Assembly (NCBI GenBank): GCA_027484145.1 | Contig: JAIXUH010000013.1 | Location: 558,001-622,000 of the forward strand | Reading direction: 5' to 3' | DNA from: Rhodobacter sp. | Lineage (GTDB): Bacteria; Pseudomonadota; Alphaproteobacteria; Rhodobacterales; Rhodobacteraceae | DNA length: 64,000 nt | Part shown: in pieces, positions 35,570 to 43,861 of the stretch | Layout of the letters: the number at the start of each line of letters is the position of its first letter | Numbering within the stretch: position 1 is the stretch's first letter | Made by a program: the position numbers and the translations under genes | Notes under the pieces: model-generated | What the model was told of the DNA's origin: nothing | Database searches by the model: none | The model's input: only the letters and a program-made list of their open reading frames with translations

Positions 35570-35591
35570 CAAATTCCTGTACAGGAATTTG
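35570..35591. repeat. 22-bp perfect palindrome between dnaJ and radC
   Basis: The palindrome has the half-site CAAATTCCTGT followed directly by its reverse complement, with no spacer. It lies 13 bases beyond the dnaJ stop and 106 bases upstream of the radC start. Its perfect, spacer-free symmetry is more typical of a dimeric-protein operator or restriction-type target than of a terminator. Confidence 0.7.
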
Positions 35592-35604
35592 GCGTCGCTC
35601 TGGC

Positions 35605-36762
35605 TCAGCCCTTCATGCTGTCCCAGAAGCCTTTGACTTTGGAAAAGAACGATGACCCTTCGGGGTTGTTCTCTTCGGACAGTTTTTCAAACTCGTGCAG
35701 CAGTTCCTTCTGGCGCGAGGTCAGGTTGACCGGCGTTTCAACCGCAAGTTCGATCAACATGTCGCCGACACCGCCACCGCGCAGGGCGGGCATGCCCTTG
35801 GCGCGCAGGCGCATCTGCTTGCCCGATTGCGCGCCCGCCGGAACCTTGACCCGGCTGCGACCGCCATCGATCGTCGGCACCTCGACCTCGCCGCCAAGGG
35901 CGGCGTTGATCATCGAGACGGGCACGCGGCAGAACAGATGGATGCCATCGCGCTGAAAGATCGGGTGATCCTTGACCTCGATAAAGATGTACAGATCGCC
36001 CGACGGCCCGCCACGCATGCCTGCCTCGCCTTCGCCGGCAAGGCGGATGCGCGTGCCAGTTTCTACCCCTGCCGGGATGTTCACCGACAGCGAGCGTTCC
36101 TTTTCCACGCGACCCTGCCCGGCGCAGGCCTTGCAGGGGTTCTTGATGATCTGACCCATGCCCGAACAGGTGGGGCAGGTGCGTTCCACCGTGAAAAAGC
36201 CCTGCTGGGCCCGCACCTTGCCCATGCCCGAACAGGTGGGGCAGGTCGTGGGTTCGGCCCCGCCTTCTGCGCCCGACCCGCGGCACACCTCGCAAGTGGC
36301 CGAGGTGGGCACGTTGATGGTTTTCTGAATGCCCTTGAAGGCCTCTTCAAGGCTGACTCGCAGGTTATAGCGCAGGTCAGAGCCGCGCTGCGCGCGTGAA
36401 CGGCCCTGTCCCGGCCCGCCGCGGCCCCCCATGAAATCGCCGAACAGGTCCTCGAACACGTCCGAGAACGCGCTGGCAAAATCTGCGTTGCCATAGCCCG
36501 GCTGACCCGGACGGGCACCGCCCCCGCCCATGCCACCTTCGAAGGCCGCATGGCCGAACCGGTCATAAGCGGCCTTGCGATCGGCATCCTTCAGAACGTC
36601 ATAGGCCTCGTTCACCTCTTTGAACTGGGCCTCGGCATTCGGGTTGTCAGAGTTGCGATCCGGATGAAACTCTTTGGCCTTCTGGCGGTAGGCCTTTTTC
36701 AGGTCTTCCGCAGACGCGCCTTTGGCAACACCCAGAACCTCGTAAAAATCGCGTTTTGCCAT
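35605..36762 (-). CDS. dnaJ: Chaperone DnaJ
   Basis: Hsp40 co-chaperone of DnaK, 385 residues. It has the J domain with HPD at 33-35, a Gly/Phe-rich linker ([16 protein letters not shown]), four CxxCxGxG zinc-finger repeats and the C-terminal substrate-binding domains. The second and third zinc repeats are identical (CPTCSGMG) and encoded by identical 26-base stretches (36155-36180 and 36221-36246). I chose the ATG at 36762, matching MAKRDFY of the family, over a TTG two codons earlier. It lies 75 bases downstream of dnaK on the same strand with a GC-rich hairpin between them. Confidence 0.97.
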   Translation of the reverse strand: MAKRDFYEVLGVAKGASAEDLKKAYRQKAKEFHPDRNSDNPNAEAQFKEVNEAYDVLKDADRKAAYDRFGHAAFEGGMGGGGARPGQPGYGNADFASAFSDVFEDLFGDFMGGRGGPGQGRSRAQRGSDLRYNLRVSLEEAFKGIQKTINVPTSATCEVCRGSGAEGGAEPTTCPTCSGMGKVRAQQGFFTVERTCPTCSGMGQIIKNPCKACAGQGRVEKERSLSVNIPAGVETGTRIRLAGEGEAGMRGGPSGDLYIFIEVKDHPIFQRDGIHLFCRVPVSMINAALGGEVEVPTIDGGRSRVKVPAGAQSGKQMRLRAKGMPALRGGGVGDMLIELAVETPVNLTSRQKELLHEFEKLSEENNPEGSSFFSKVKGFWDSMKG

Positions 36763-36790
36763 GAGCAAAAACCCCCTTGCGGAACCGGAT

Positions 36791-36818
36791 GGGGGCGGCC
36801 CGTTCCCAGACCGCCCCC
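36791..36818 (-). other. GC-rich hairpin in the dnaK-dnaJ interval
   Basis: GGGGGCGG and CCGCCCCC, a perfect 8-bp dyad with a 12-base loop. On the transcribed (minus) strand no U-tract follows, so it is more likely a processing or partial-attenuation element that sets dnaJ below dnaK than a full terminator. Confidence 0.55.
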
Positions 36819-36837
36819 TTTTCCGATACCTGCGGTC

Positions 36838-38742
36838 TTACTTCCGCTTGTTTTCGCCCAGATCCTCGAAGTCGGCATCGACGATGTCCTCGTCAACATC
36901 GCGCGGTGCGTCGGGGTCGGCATTGCCTTCCGATTGGCTGGCCTTGTAGATCGCCTCGCCCAGCTTCATCGCGGCTTCGGTCAGGTTCTGGATGCCAGAG
37001 CGGATCTTGCCGGTGTCGTCGGTCTTGAGCGCATCTTCCAGCGGCTGCATCGCAAACTCGATGGCCTCCACCGTGGACGGGTCAACCTTGTCGCCATGCT
37101 CGGCCAAGGATTTCTTGGTCGAATGCAGCAGGCTTTCGCCCTGATTCTTGGTTTCCACCAACTCGCGGCGCTCTTTGTCGGCCTCGGCGTTGGCCTCGGC
37201 GTCGCGCACCATCTTTTCGATGTCCTCATCCGACAGGCCGCCCGAGGCTTGAATGGTGATGGCCTGTTCCTTGTTGGTGCCCTTGTCCTTGGCTTTCACC
37301 GACACGATGCCGTTGGCGTCGATGTCGAAGGTCACCTCGATTTGTGGCATGCCACGCGGGGCCGGCGGGATGTTTTCCAGATTGAACTGGCCCAGCATCT
37401 TGTTGTCGGCCGCCATTTCGCGCTCGCCCTGAAACACCCGGATCGTCACGGCGTTCTGGTTGTCTTCGGCGGTCGAGAAGATCTGGCTCTTCTTGGTCGG
37501 GATCGTGGTGTTACGGTCGATCAGACGGGTAAACACACCGCCAAGGGTTTCAATGCCCAACGACAGCGGAGTCACGTCCAGCAGCACCACGTCCTTGACG
37601 TCGCCCTGCAGAACGCCGGCCTGAATCGCGGCACCAGCAGCAACCACTTCGTCCGGGTTCACGCCCTTGTGGGGTTCCTTGCCGAAGAATTTGGTCACTT
37701 CTTCGATCACGCGGGGCATACGGGTCATACCGCCGACCAGAACCACTTCGTCAATGTCGCCTACGGTCAGGCCAGCGTCCTTGAGAGCGGCGGCACAGGG
37801 CTTCATCGACTTCTTGATCAGGTCATCCACCAGCGATTCCAGCTTGGCGCGAGTCATCTTGACCACAAGGTGCAGCGGCTGCCCCGTGTTGCGGTCCATG
37901 CTGATGAAGGGCTGGTTGATCTCGGTCTGGCTGGACGACGACAGTTCGATCTTGGCCTTTTCAGCGGCTTCCTTCAGGCGCTGCAGGGCCATCTTGTCCA
38001 AGGACAGGTCAACGCCGTGTTCCTTTTTGAACTCGTCGGCCAGATAGTTGACGATGCGCATGTCAAAATCTTCGCCACCCAGGAAGGTGTCGCCGTTGGT
38101 CGATTTCACTTCGAACAGGCCGTCGTCGATTTCCAGAATGGTGATGTCGAACGTACCGCCGCCAAGGTCATAGACCGCAATCGTCTTGGTCTCTTTCTTG
38201 TCGAGGCCATAGGCAAGTGCAGCCGCCGTCGGTTCGTTGATGATCCGCAGCACCTCCAGACCGGCGATCTTGCCTGCGTCCTTGGTGGCCTGACGCTGGG
38301 CGTCGTTGAAATAGGCAGGCACCGTGATGACGGCCTGTGTGACCGTCTCGCCCAGATAGGCTTCGGCGGTTTCCTTCATCTTTTGCAGGATAAAGGCGCT
38401 GACTTGGCTGGGCGAATACCGCTCGCCGCGCACTTCAACCCAAGCGTCACCGTTGCCGCCGTTGGTGATCTTGTAGGGCATGTTCTTCTGGTCTTTGACG
38501 ATGACCGGATCATCAAAGCGGCGCCCGATCAGGCGCTTGACGGCGAAAATGGTGTTCGATGCGTTCGTCACAGCCTGCCGTTTGGCGGCTTGGCCAACCA
38601 GACGTTCATTTTCCGTGAAGGCGACGATCGACGGGGTTGTGCGTGCCCCTTCCGAGTTTTCGATGACGCGTGGCTGCGACCCATCCATGATGGCAACGCA
38701 AGAGTTGGTAGTTCCAAGGTCGATACCGATGACTTTGGCCAT
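36838..38742 (-). CDS. dnaK: Chaperone DnaK (Hsp70)
   Basis: ATP-dependent chaperone, 634 residues. The N-terminal ATPase domain begins [16 protein letters not shown] and includes the [10 protein letters not shown] phosphate loop; the linker and substrate-binding beta domain follow, then the helical lid and an acidic tail ending [11 protein letters not shown], typical of proteobacterial DnaK. The ATG at 38742 is the family start; the frame is open upstream only through the promoter region. A heat-shock-like promoter lies about 120 bases upstream with a hairpin in the leader. No grpE or hrcA is adjacent. Confidence 0.98.
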   Translation of the reverse strand: MAKVIGIDLGTTNSCVAIMDGSQPRVIENSEGARTTPSIVAFTENERLVGQAAKRQAVTNASNTIFAVKRLIGRRFDDPVIVKDQKNMPYKITNGGNGDAWVEVRGERYSPSQVSAFILQKMKETAEAYLGETVTQAVITVPAYFNDAQRQATKDAGKIAGLEVLRIINEPTAAALAYGLDKKETKTIAVYDLGGGTFDITILEIDDGLFEVKSTNGDTFLGGEDFDMRIVNYLADEFKKEHGVDLSLDKMALQRLKEAAEKAKIELSSSSQTEINQPFISMDRNTGQPLHLVVKMTRAKLESLVDDLIKKSMKPCAAALKDAGLTVGDIDEVVLVGGMTRMPRVIEEVTKFFGKEPHKGVNPDEVVAAGAAIQAGVLQGDVKDVVLLDVTPLSLGIETLGGVFTRLIDRNTTIPTKKSQIFSTAEDNQNAVTIRVFQGEREMAADNKMLGQFNLENIPPAPRGMPQIEVTFDIDANGIVSVKAKDKGTNKEQAITIQASGGLSDEDIEKMVRDAEANAEADKERRELVETKNQGESLLHSTKKSLAEHGDKVDPSTVEAIEFAMQPLEDALKTDDTGKIRSGIQNLTEAAMKLGEAIYKASQSEGNADPDAPRDVDEDIVDADFEDLGENKRK

Positions 38743-38810
38743 GTTTGATCCCTTTCTACAGGCGATGGTCTTGGCGCGGGCCCGATGAGGCACCCTTGCC
38801 CATGGAGCGA

Positions 38811-38851
38811 GGGGATGTACGGCTTGGCAATAGGCCGGGTCGGACATCCCC
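38811..38851 (-). promoter_or_regulatory. Hairpin in the predicted dnaK 5' leader
   Basis: GGGGATGT (38811-38818) pairs with ACATCCCC (38844-38851), a perfect 8-bp stem enclosing a 25-base loop that can itself form a small CGGC/GCCG stem. It lies between the predicted transcription start and the dnaK ATG but does not include the ribosome-binding site, so a simple RNA thermometer is doubtful. Confidence 0.45.
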
Positions 38852-38862
38852 GATGCTGGCTG

Positions 38863-38891
38863 TATATAGGGGGGGCGCACTGGCCCTGCAA
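38863..38891 (-). promoter_or_regulatory. Predicted dnaK promoter, heat-shock-like
   Basis: On the minus strand TTGCAG (38891-38886), 17 bases, TATATA (38868-38863), with a run of C directly before the -10. A C-rich extension of the -10 (CCCCTATAT) is typical of RpoH-type promoters in proteobacteria, and dnaK is a classic RpoH target. The assignment is inference. The rest of the 333-base dnaK-alkB interval holds the leader hairpin, a G8-A-G5 run at 38903-38916 and the quadruplex motif near alkB; I see no gene in it. Confidence 0.55.
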
Positions 38892-39037
38892 CCCGCGCGA
38901 AAGGGGGGGGAGGGGGCAATTCCCACAGATTTTTGCCAGTTGGCGCAACCATGCCGCAACGCGGGGGTTCGCAGGCAAGGACCAGCGGCCCGCCCGCCCT
39001 TGATTGTCTTGTGGCCGGATCAGATTACACCCCATCC

Positions 39038-39056
39038 GGGAGGGGTGGGTGCAGGG
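39038..39056 (+). other. G-quadruplex motif in the alkB leader
   Basis: GGGAGGGGTGGGTGCAGGG: four G-tracts with loops of 1, 1 and 4 bases, on the coding strand, ending 19 bases before the alkB ATG. Short loops of this kind give stable quadruplexes in vitro in general; function here is untested. Confidence 0.6.
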
Positions 39057-39075
39057 TAAACGGGGAAGGGCAAAG

Positions 39076-39684
39076 ATGTCTGGGCCGATCGAGATGGACG
39101 GGTTCCGCCTGTGGCACGGGTATCTGGACCCGGCGCAGCAGACCCATATGGTAGACGATTTGCGCGCCGTTGTGGCGGTGGCACCGCTTTATGCCCCGGT
39201 TACGCCGGGCGGCAAACCCATGAGCGTGCGGATGACATCGGCGGGGCGTCTGGGCTGGATCACCGACAGGCAGGGCTATCGCTATGCGCCCACCCATCCG
39301 CAGGGCCAGCCTTGGCCCCCGATTCCCGGCAGCGTGCTCGCCATCTGGCGCGACCTGTGCGGCACGGAACGTGCGCCCGATTGCTGTCTTGTCAACTTCT
39401 ATGGCGAAGGCGCGAAAATGGGCCTGCATCAGGACAAGGACGAAGGTGATTTCAGCTTTCCGGTTTTGTCGATTTCATTGGGCGATTCTGCCCTGTTCCG
39501 CATGGGTGGAACGGAACGGGGCGGCCCCACGCGCAGTGTATGGCTGCATTCGGGTGATGTCATGGTCATGGGCGGGCCGGCGCGTCTGGCGTGGCACGGG
39601 GTGGATCGGGTGCGCCATGGGTCATCGACCCTGTTGCCAAAGGGCGGGCGCATCAATCTGACGTTGCGGGTGGTGGCAGTTTAG
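39076..39684 (+). CDS. alkB: AlkB, alpha-ketoglutarate-dependent DNA/RNA dealkylase
   Basis: Fe(II)/2-oxoglutarate dioxygenase that repairs 1-methyladenine and 3-methylcytosine. The 202-residue protein shows the iron ligands His118 and Asp120 (LHQDKDE) and His174 (AWHGVDR), with the oxoglutarate-binding arginine in GRINLTLR. The substrate-binding lid region (MSVRMTSAGRLGWITD) matches bacterial AlkB. The ATG at 39076 follows GGGGAAGGGCAAAG; longer in-frame codons upstream run through the quadruplex motif. The stop overlaps the convergent permease gene's stop by three bases. Confidence 0.95.
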   Translation: MSGPIEMDGFRLWHGYLDPAQQTHMVDDLRAVVAVAPLYAPVTPGGKPMSVRMTSAGRLGWITDRQGYRYAPTHPQGQPWPPIPGSVLAIWRDLCGTERAPDCCLVNFYGEGAKMGLHQDKDEGDFSFPVLSISLGDSALFRMGGTERGGPTRSVWLHSGDVMVMGGPARLAWHGVDRVRHGSSTLLPKGGRINLTLRVVAV

Positions 39685-40502
39685 CGCCGCGCCGACCAAC
39701 TGGCCGAGGCATATTTGCGCGTATAGAATTCGCCCATCAGCCCGATCACCACGCAGACCGCCGTCACGATGATCGGATACTCGATGTTGCTGTAACGCGG
39801 GTGATAATTCAGGAAGATAAATCCCCGGCCTTGGTCAATCGTGTGAAACAGCGGATTCCAGTCAAAATAGACAAGGATATGGGTCGGCATCATGTTGGCC
39901 ACGAACATCTTGCCCGACGCGATCATGTTCGTGCGCTGATACAACTGCGATACCACGCCGAACAGTTCAGGCTGCCATGGGGTTGCCGCCTTGAACACCA
40001 TGCCGATGGCGACACCCGATATCCATGACAGCAGATGCATCCCAAGGGTGCCGACAGGTTCAAAGATGGTGATCGGCTGAAACGCGGCATGATAGAAGTA
40101 GAGAACAACGCCCGCCGAAAGCGTCTGCATGTACAGCGCCCCAAGCGCCGCCGCCCCGATCGAGATGATGGGGTTCATCGGCGAATGCTTCATCATAGGC
40201 GATGTCGGGCCATCGGCGCCGATGACGGCACCCATCGCCTTGGTATGGGTCATGAACATGAACACGCCCGACATGACATACAGCAGGAAATCGCCGCGAA
40301 TGGCGTTGCCGCGCATGCCGAGCAAATCGAACATGAAAAAGAACACCGCCACCAGCATGACCGTCTGCAGGATGTTCATCAGCAGGCCGATGACCGCATT
40401 GCCATGCGACCGGCGCACGGACCGGACCGCAGCATGAAACACCAGTTCCAGCATGGACAGCGCCGTGCGGCTTGGTGTCTTTCTGACCTCGGTTCGGAAC
40501 AT
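39681..40502 (-). CDS. ABC-2 type polysaccharide export permease (KpsM-like)
   Basis: A 273-residue integral membrane protein with about six hydrophobic segments and the layout of capsule/polysaccharide ABC permeases (KpsM/Wzm type): a cytoplasmic amphipathic N-terminus (TALSMLELVFHAAVRSVRRS), a cluster of membrane helices, and the re-entrant-like end HPRYSNIEYPI. The ATPase (KpsT/Wzt) is not adjacent and is absent from the window, so the permease is an orphan here. Start at 40502; an ATG at 40544 would add 14 residues. It diverges from cysQ across 142 bases, next to a group of glycosyltransferase genes. Confidence 0.85.
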   Translation of the reverse strand: MFRTEVRKTPSRTALSMLELVFHAAVRSVRRSHGNAVIGLLMNILQTVMLVAVFFFMFDLLGMRGNAIRGDFLLYVMSGVFMFMTHTKAMGAVIGADGPTSPMMKHSPMNPIISIGAAALGALYMQTLSAGVVLYFYHAAFQPITIFEPVGTLGMHLLSWISGVAIGMVFKAATPWQPELFGVVSQLYQRTNMIASGKMFVANMMPTHILVYFDWNPLFHTIDQGRGFIFLNYHPRYSNIEYPIIVTAVCVVIGLMGEFYTRKYASASWSARR

Positions 40503-40644
40503 TCTGCCTAATTCCTCGACACGGTTGCACAGAGAACCGCCCATCTTACCGCAGGAAATCTTGCCGTTTCCTTTGCGGCAATGATAAGGCGGCACAAGGC
40601 CCAAAGGCAACCTTCGTGCCGAACATGCGGTTGATGGAGACGAA

Positions 40645-41442
40645 ATGAACTTTGATCAGCTTGTTTCAGTGATGCGGCGGCTTGCGCTCGAGGCGGGCGA
40701 CCGGATCATGCAGGTCTATAATTCGCCCGAGTTTGACGTGAAGTCGAAAAGTGATTCGAGCCCGGTGACCGAGGCGGACGAAGCCGCCGATGCCCTGATC
40801 TCGGCCGGCCTGCGGGCGGAGTTTCCCGACGTGGTTCTGATCACCGAAGAACAGGCCGCCAGCCACGCGCTGAGTGCGAAAACCTTTCTGATCGTTGATC
40901 CGCTGGATGGCACCAAGGAATTCGTGCAGCGGCGCGGCGATTTCACCGTGAACATCGCTTACGTGCAGGACGGCGTTCCTTTGCGCGGCGTGGTCTATGC
41001 CCCAGCACAGGGCCGGCTATTCTATACCGCCGCCGATGGCAGCGCCGTCGAAGAGGCCGGTCCGTTTGACAAGACCACCGTTGGCGCGCTGACCCCGATC
41101 CGTGTCGCCACGCCTGATCCTTCGGCCCTGATGGTGGTGGCGTCCAAATCGCACCGCGACGCCGCGACCGATGCCTATATCGGCAAGTATCAGGTCAAGG
41201 ACATGAAAAGCGCAGGCTCCAGCCTCAAGTTCTGCCTTGTCGCCACGGGCGAGGCCGATCTTTACCCCCGTCTTGGCCGCACGATGGAATGGGACACCGC
41301 CGCCGGCGACGCCGTTCTGCGCGGGGCGGGCGGGCATGTGGTGCGCTTTGATACCCACGAACCGCTGGCCTATGGCAAAAGCGGGTGGGACAATCCGTTC
41401 TTCATCGCTTATGCTCCGGGCATTGCCCTTGTGGCAGGCTGA
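40645..41442 (+). CDS. cysQ: 3'(2'),5'-bisphosphate nucleotidase
   Basis: Hydrolyses 3'-phosphoadenosine 5'-phosphate (PAP) to AMP, removing a product that inhibits PAPS reductase and sulfotransferases. The 265-residue protein has the inositol-monophosphatase-fold metal site: SSPVTEADE, ITEEQ (about 67-71), DPLDGTKEF (85-93) and a C-terminal WDTAAGDAVLRGAGG. DGTKEF and the length favour CysQ over inositol monophosphatase. Its position upstream of galU, three glycosyltransferases and a sulfotransferase suggests a dedicated PAP-clearing role. A GC dyad follows 21 bases after the stop. Confidence 0.92.
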   Translation: MNFDQLVSVMRRLALEAGDRIMQVYNSPEFDVKSKSDSSPVTEADEAADALISAGLRAEFPDVVLITEEQAASHALSAKTFLIVDPLDGTKEFVQRRGDFTVNIAYVQDGVPLRGVVYAPAQGRLFYTAADGSAVEEAGPFDKTTVGALTPIRVATPDPSALMVVASKSHRDAATDAYIGKYQVKDMKSAGSSLKFCLVATGEADLYPRLGRTMEWDTAAGDAVLRGAGGHVVRFDTHEPLAYGKSGWDNPFFIAYAPGIALVAG

Positions 41443-41463
41443 AAGCAGGTCTACCTGAGTCTT

Positions 41464-41484
41464 CCGGGGCGGCATCTGCCCCGG
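41464..41484 (+). terminator. GC dyad after cysQ, weak terminator candidate
   Basis: CCGGGGC, seven-base loop, GCCCCGG, with no T run after it. The rest of the 255-base cysQ-galU interval contains no gene I can support. Confidence 0.35.
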
Positions 41485-41697
41485 CCCACTGGATCAAATG
41501 ATGATGTTGGTGTTCATCCAATGGGTGAAAAGTAGCCAGATTGCCGCCAAGGCCCTGAAATCAGCGTGTTCCAAGGTCATGAAAACCGCATGTATGCCAA
41601 GAATTCATAGTTTTGCCGTTATCTTGACGATACCTTCTGATGATAAGCACGGCGCAAGCCGATCTCTAATTGCCGCAGCAGCTGCAGAGTGGACGAA

Positions 41698-42591
41698 ATG
41701 AAGCAAAAAAAGGTTTCCAAGGCAGTCTTTCCCGTGGCTGGGCTGGGAACGCGGTTCCTGCCCGCAACGAAATCGATCCCGAAGGAGATCATGACGCTGG
41801 TCGACCGCCCGCTGATCCAATACGCGATCGACGAGGCACGCGCCGCCGGGATCAAGGAATTCATCTTCGTTACCTCGCGCGGGAAATCCGCGCTTGAGGA
41901 CTATTTTGACAGCGCACCAGAACTTGAGTCTGCGCTGCGGAAATCAGGCAAGGACCACCTGCTTGATATCCTGAAAGACACCAACATGGATTCGGGCGCC
42001 ATAGCGTATGTCCGTCAGAACCGTCCGATGGGTCTGGGCCATGCGGTCTGGTGCGCGCGCCGCCTGATCGGCAACGAACCCTTCGCAGTTCTGCTGCCCG
42101 ATGACGTGATTGCCGCCGAAAAGCCCTGCCTGCAGCAAATGATCGAGGCCTATGCCGAAACCGGGGGCAACATGGTTGCCGCCATGGAAGTGTCGCCTGA
42201 CAAGGCATCGTCTTACGGCGTGCTCGACATCGGCAACGACATGGGCTCGATCGTCGAGGCGAAGGGCATGGTCGAAAAGCCGCCAAAGGGCACCGCGCCG
42301 TCAAACCTTGCCGTGATCGGCCGCTACATCCTGTCGCCCAAGGTGATGACCAACCTGAACCGCATGAAACAGGGCGCAGGCGGGGAAATCCAGCTGACCG
42401 ACGCCATTGCCGAAGAAATCGGTGACGGCAAGGTGTTCGGCTATCGCTTCCGCGGGCAGCGCTATGACTGCGGGTCAAAGGCCGGGTTCCTGCAGGCTAC
42501 CGTCGCCTTCGGTCTGGCCCGCCCGGACCTGCGCGAAGAATTTGGCGCCTATCTGAACGATATGGTCGCCTTGCAAAAAGCAGCGCAGTAA
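41698..42591 (+). CDS. galU: UTP-glucose-1-phosphate uridylyltransferase
   Basis: Makes UDP-glucose, the precursor for many surface glycans. The 297 residues show the nucleotide-binding start AVFPVAGLGTRFLPATKSIPKE, the LVDRPLIQYAIDEA motif and VEKPPKGTAPSNLAVIGRYI, all canonical for bacterial GalU. I chose the ATG at 41698; a GTG three codons earlier is possible. The first glycosyltransferase follows after only 15 bases, so galU probably feeds and is co-transcribed with that cluster. Confidence 0.96.
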   Translation: MKQKKVSKAVFPVAGLGTRFLPATKSIPKEIMTLVDRPLIQYAIDEARAAGIKEFIFVTSRGKSALEDYFDSAPELESALRKSGKDHLLDILKDTNMDSGAIAYVRQNRPMGLGHAVWCARRLIGNEPFAVLLPDDVIAAEKPCLQQMIEAYAETGGNMVAAMEVSPDKASSYGVLDIGNDMGSIVEAKGMVEKPPKGTAPSNLAVIGRYILSPKVMTNLNRMKQGAGGEIQLTDAIAEEIGDGKVFGYRFRGQRYDCGSKAGFLQATVAFGLARPDLREEFGAYLNDMVALQKAAQ

Positions 42592-42606
42592 CGCGCGCGC
42601 AACGAA

Positions 42607-43701
42607 GTGGACCCAAGGGTGGCGGGCAGGTTTTCTGGAAACGGAACAGCTGTCGCCCTTGGTGAGCCGGCACCCGCTGTGCCGCTGTACCAAAAGCTTC
42701 TGTCCGATTACGCCCTTCGCACCAAACGCCGCCGCTTACTGTGGCGGGCTTTTCGCAGCAGACACGCCCTGCATCGCGTGGCCGACCGCACCGGCACGAT
42801 CCGCAAGGGCGATGTGCTGTGCTTTGTCACCTTGCGTAACGAAGCCGTGCGCCTGCCGCATTTTCTGGACCATCATCGCAAGCTGGGCGTTGATCATTTC
42901 CTGATCGTGGACAATGGCAGCACCGATGGCAGCGCCGACCTGTTGCGATCTGCCCCCGATGTTTCCCTTTGGCACACCTCGACCAGCTACAAGGCATCGC
43001 GCTTTGGGCTGGATTGGGTGACGTGGCTGCAGATCCGCCACGGCCATGGCCATTGGTGCCTGACGCTGGATGCGGATGAACTGATGCTTTATCCGCATTA
43101 TGAAACCCGCTCGCTGCAGGCGCTGGGCGCGTGGCTTGACCAGCAGGGGCAGCGCTCCTTCGGGGCCATGATGCTGGATCTTTACCCCCAAGGGCCGCTG
43201 TCCGCTGCAGTCTGCGGCCCGGGGGATGACCCCCTGTCGGTGCTGCAATGGTTTGATCCCGGCAATTACTCAGTGATGGTGCAAAGCCGCATGCGCAACC
43301 TGTGGATTCAGGGTGGCCCCCGCGCGCGCATGTTCTTTGCGCAAGAACCGCGCCGGGCGCCCACCCTGAACAAGGTGCCTTTCGTCAAATGGGACCGTCG
43401 CTTTGCCTATGTGAATTCGACCCATGCGCTGCTGCCGCCCCCGCTGAACGAGGTCTATGACACCACGGGCGGAGAGCGGACGTCGGGCGTTTTGCTGCAC
43501 ACAAAGTTCCTGCAGATCATTCTGGACAAATCGCGCGAAGAGAAAGAGCGTCGCCAACATTTCGCCAACAGCGCGCTGTATGACCGTTACTATGATGGGG
43601 TCATGGCAGACCCGGTGCTGTATTGCGCGGCCTCGCGGCGGTTGACCGGGTGGCGTCAGCTTGAGGCGCTTGGCCTGCTGTCACGGGGGGGGTGGGTGTG
43701 A
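42607..43701 (+). CDS. Glycosyltransferase family 2-like protein, copy 1
   Basis: 364 residues with a GT-A-like catalytic half: FVTLRNEAVRLPHFL, FLIVDNGSTDGS (DNGSTDGS at 102-109) and the metal-binding LDADE (154-158). This is the layout of the Glyco_tranf_2_4 group, which includes enzymes of capsule, EPS and some eukaryotic-like GT92 relatives. No membrane segment is evident, so it is probably cytoplasmic. The GTG at 42607 is the earliest start; homology with copy 2 begins near residue 33, so a later start is possible. Its close paralogue lies 160 bases downstream. Donor and acceptor sugars are unknown. Confidence 0.85.
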   Translation: MDPRVAGRFSGNGTAVALGEPAPAVPLYQKLLSDYALRTKRRRLLWRAFRSRHALHRVADRTGTIRKGDVLCFVTLRNEAVRLPHFLDHHRKLGVDHFLIVDNGSTDGSADLLRSAPDVSLWHTSTSYKASRFGLDWVTWLQIRHGHGHWCLTLDADELMLYPHYETRSLQALGAWLDQQGQRSFGAMMLDLYPQGPLSAAVCGPGDDPLSVLQWFDPGNYSVMVQSRMRNLWIQGGPRARMFFAQEPRRAPTLNKVPFVKWDRRFAYVNSTHALLPPPLNEVYDTTGGERTSGVLLHTKFLQIILDKSREEKERRQHFANSALYDRYYDGVMADPVLYCAASRRLTGWRQLEALGLLSRGGWV

Positions 43702-43861
43702 TAGCCGGACGGATTGTTTACAAAACAGCATCACCCAGATAGGGTTTGGCATCAAAAATGCATCGGAAACCGATACTTCCGGGCGGCTGGTCAGAAAACA
43801 CATGCTTTCTTCACGATCCGCCGCCTAAAGGTTTCAAAACGGCAGGAAACAGGTCTGTAGC

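Noticed and set aside
35570-35591. LexA-type SOS box upstream of radC
   Set aside because: The palindrome does not match the alphaproteobacterial GTTC-N7-GTTC pattern, nor CTGT-N8-ACAG spacing.
36550-38748. Plus-strand open frame across dnaK and the dnaJ 5' part
   Set aside because: Antisense to two highly conserved chaperone genes; no motif.
38811-38851. ROSE-type RNA thermometer in the dnaK leader
   Set aside because: The hairpin does not sequester the Shine-Dalgarno sequence and lacks the typical UYGCU-type pairing; kept only as a leader hairpin.
43702-43861. A small gene in the gap between the two glycosyltransferase paralogues
   Set aside because: No frame with a plausible ribosome-binding site and coding bias; base composition is less GC-rich than the flanking genes.
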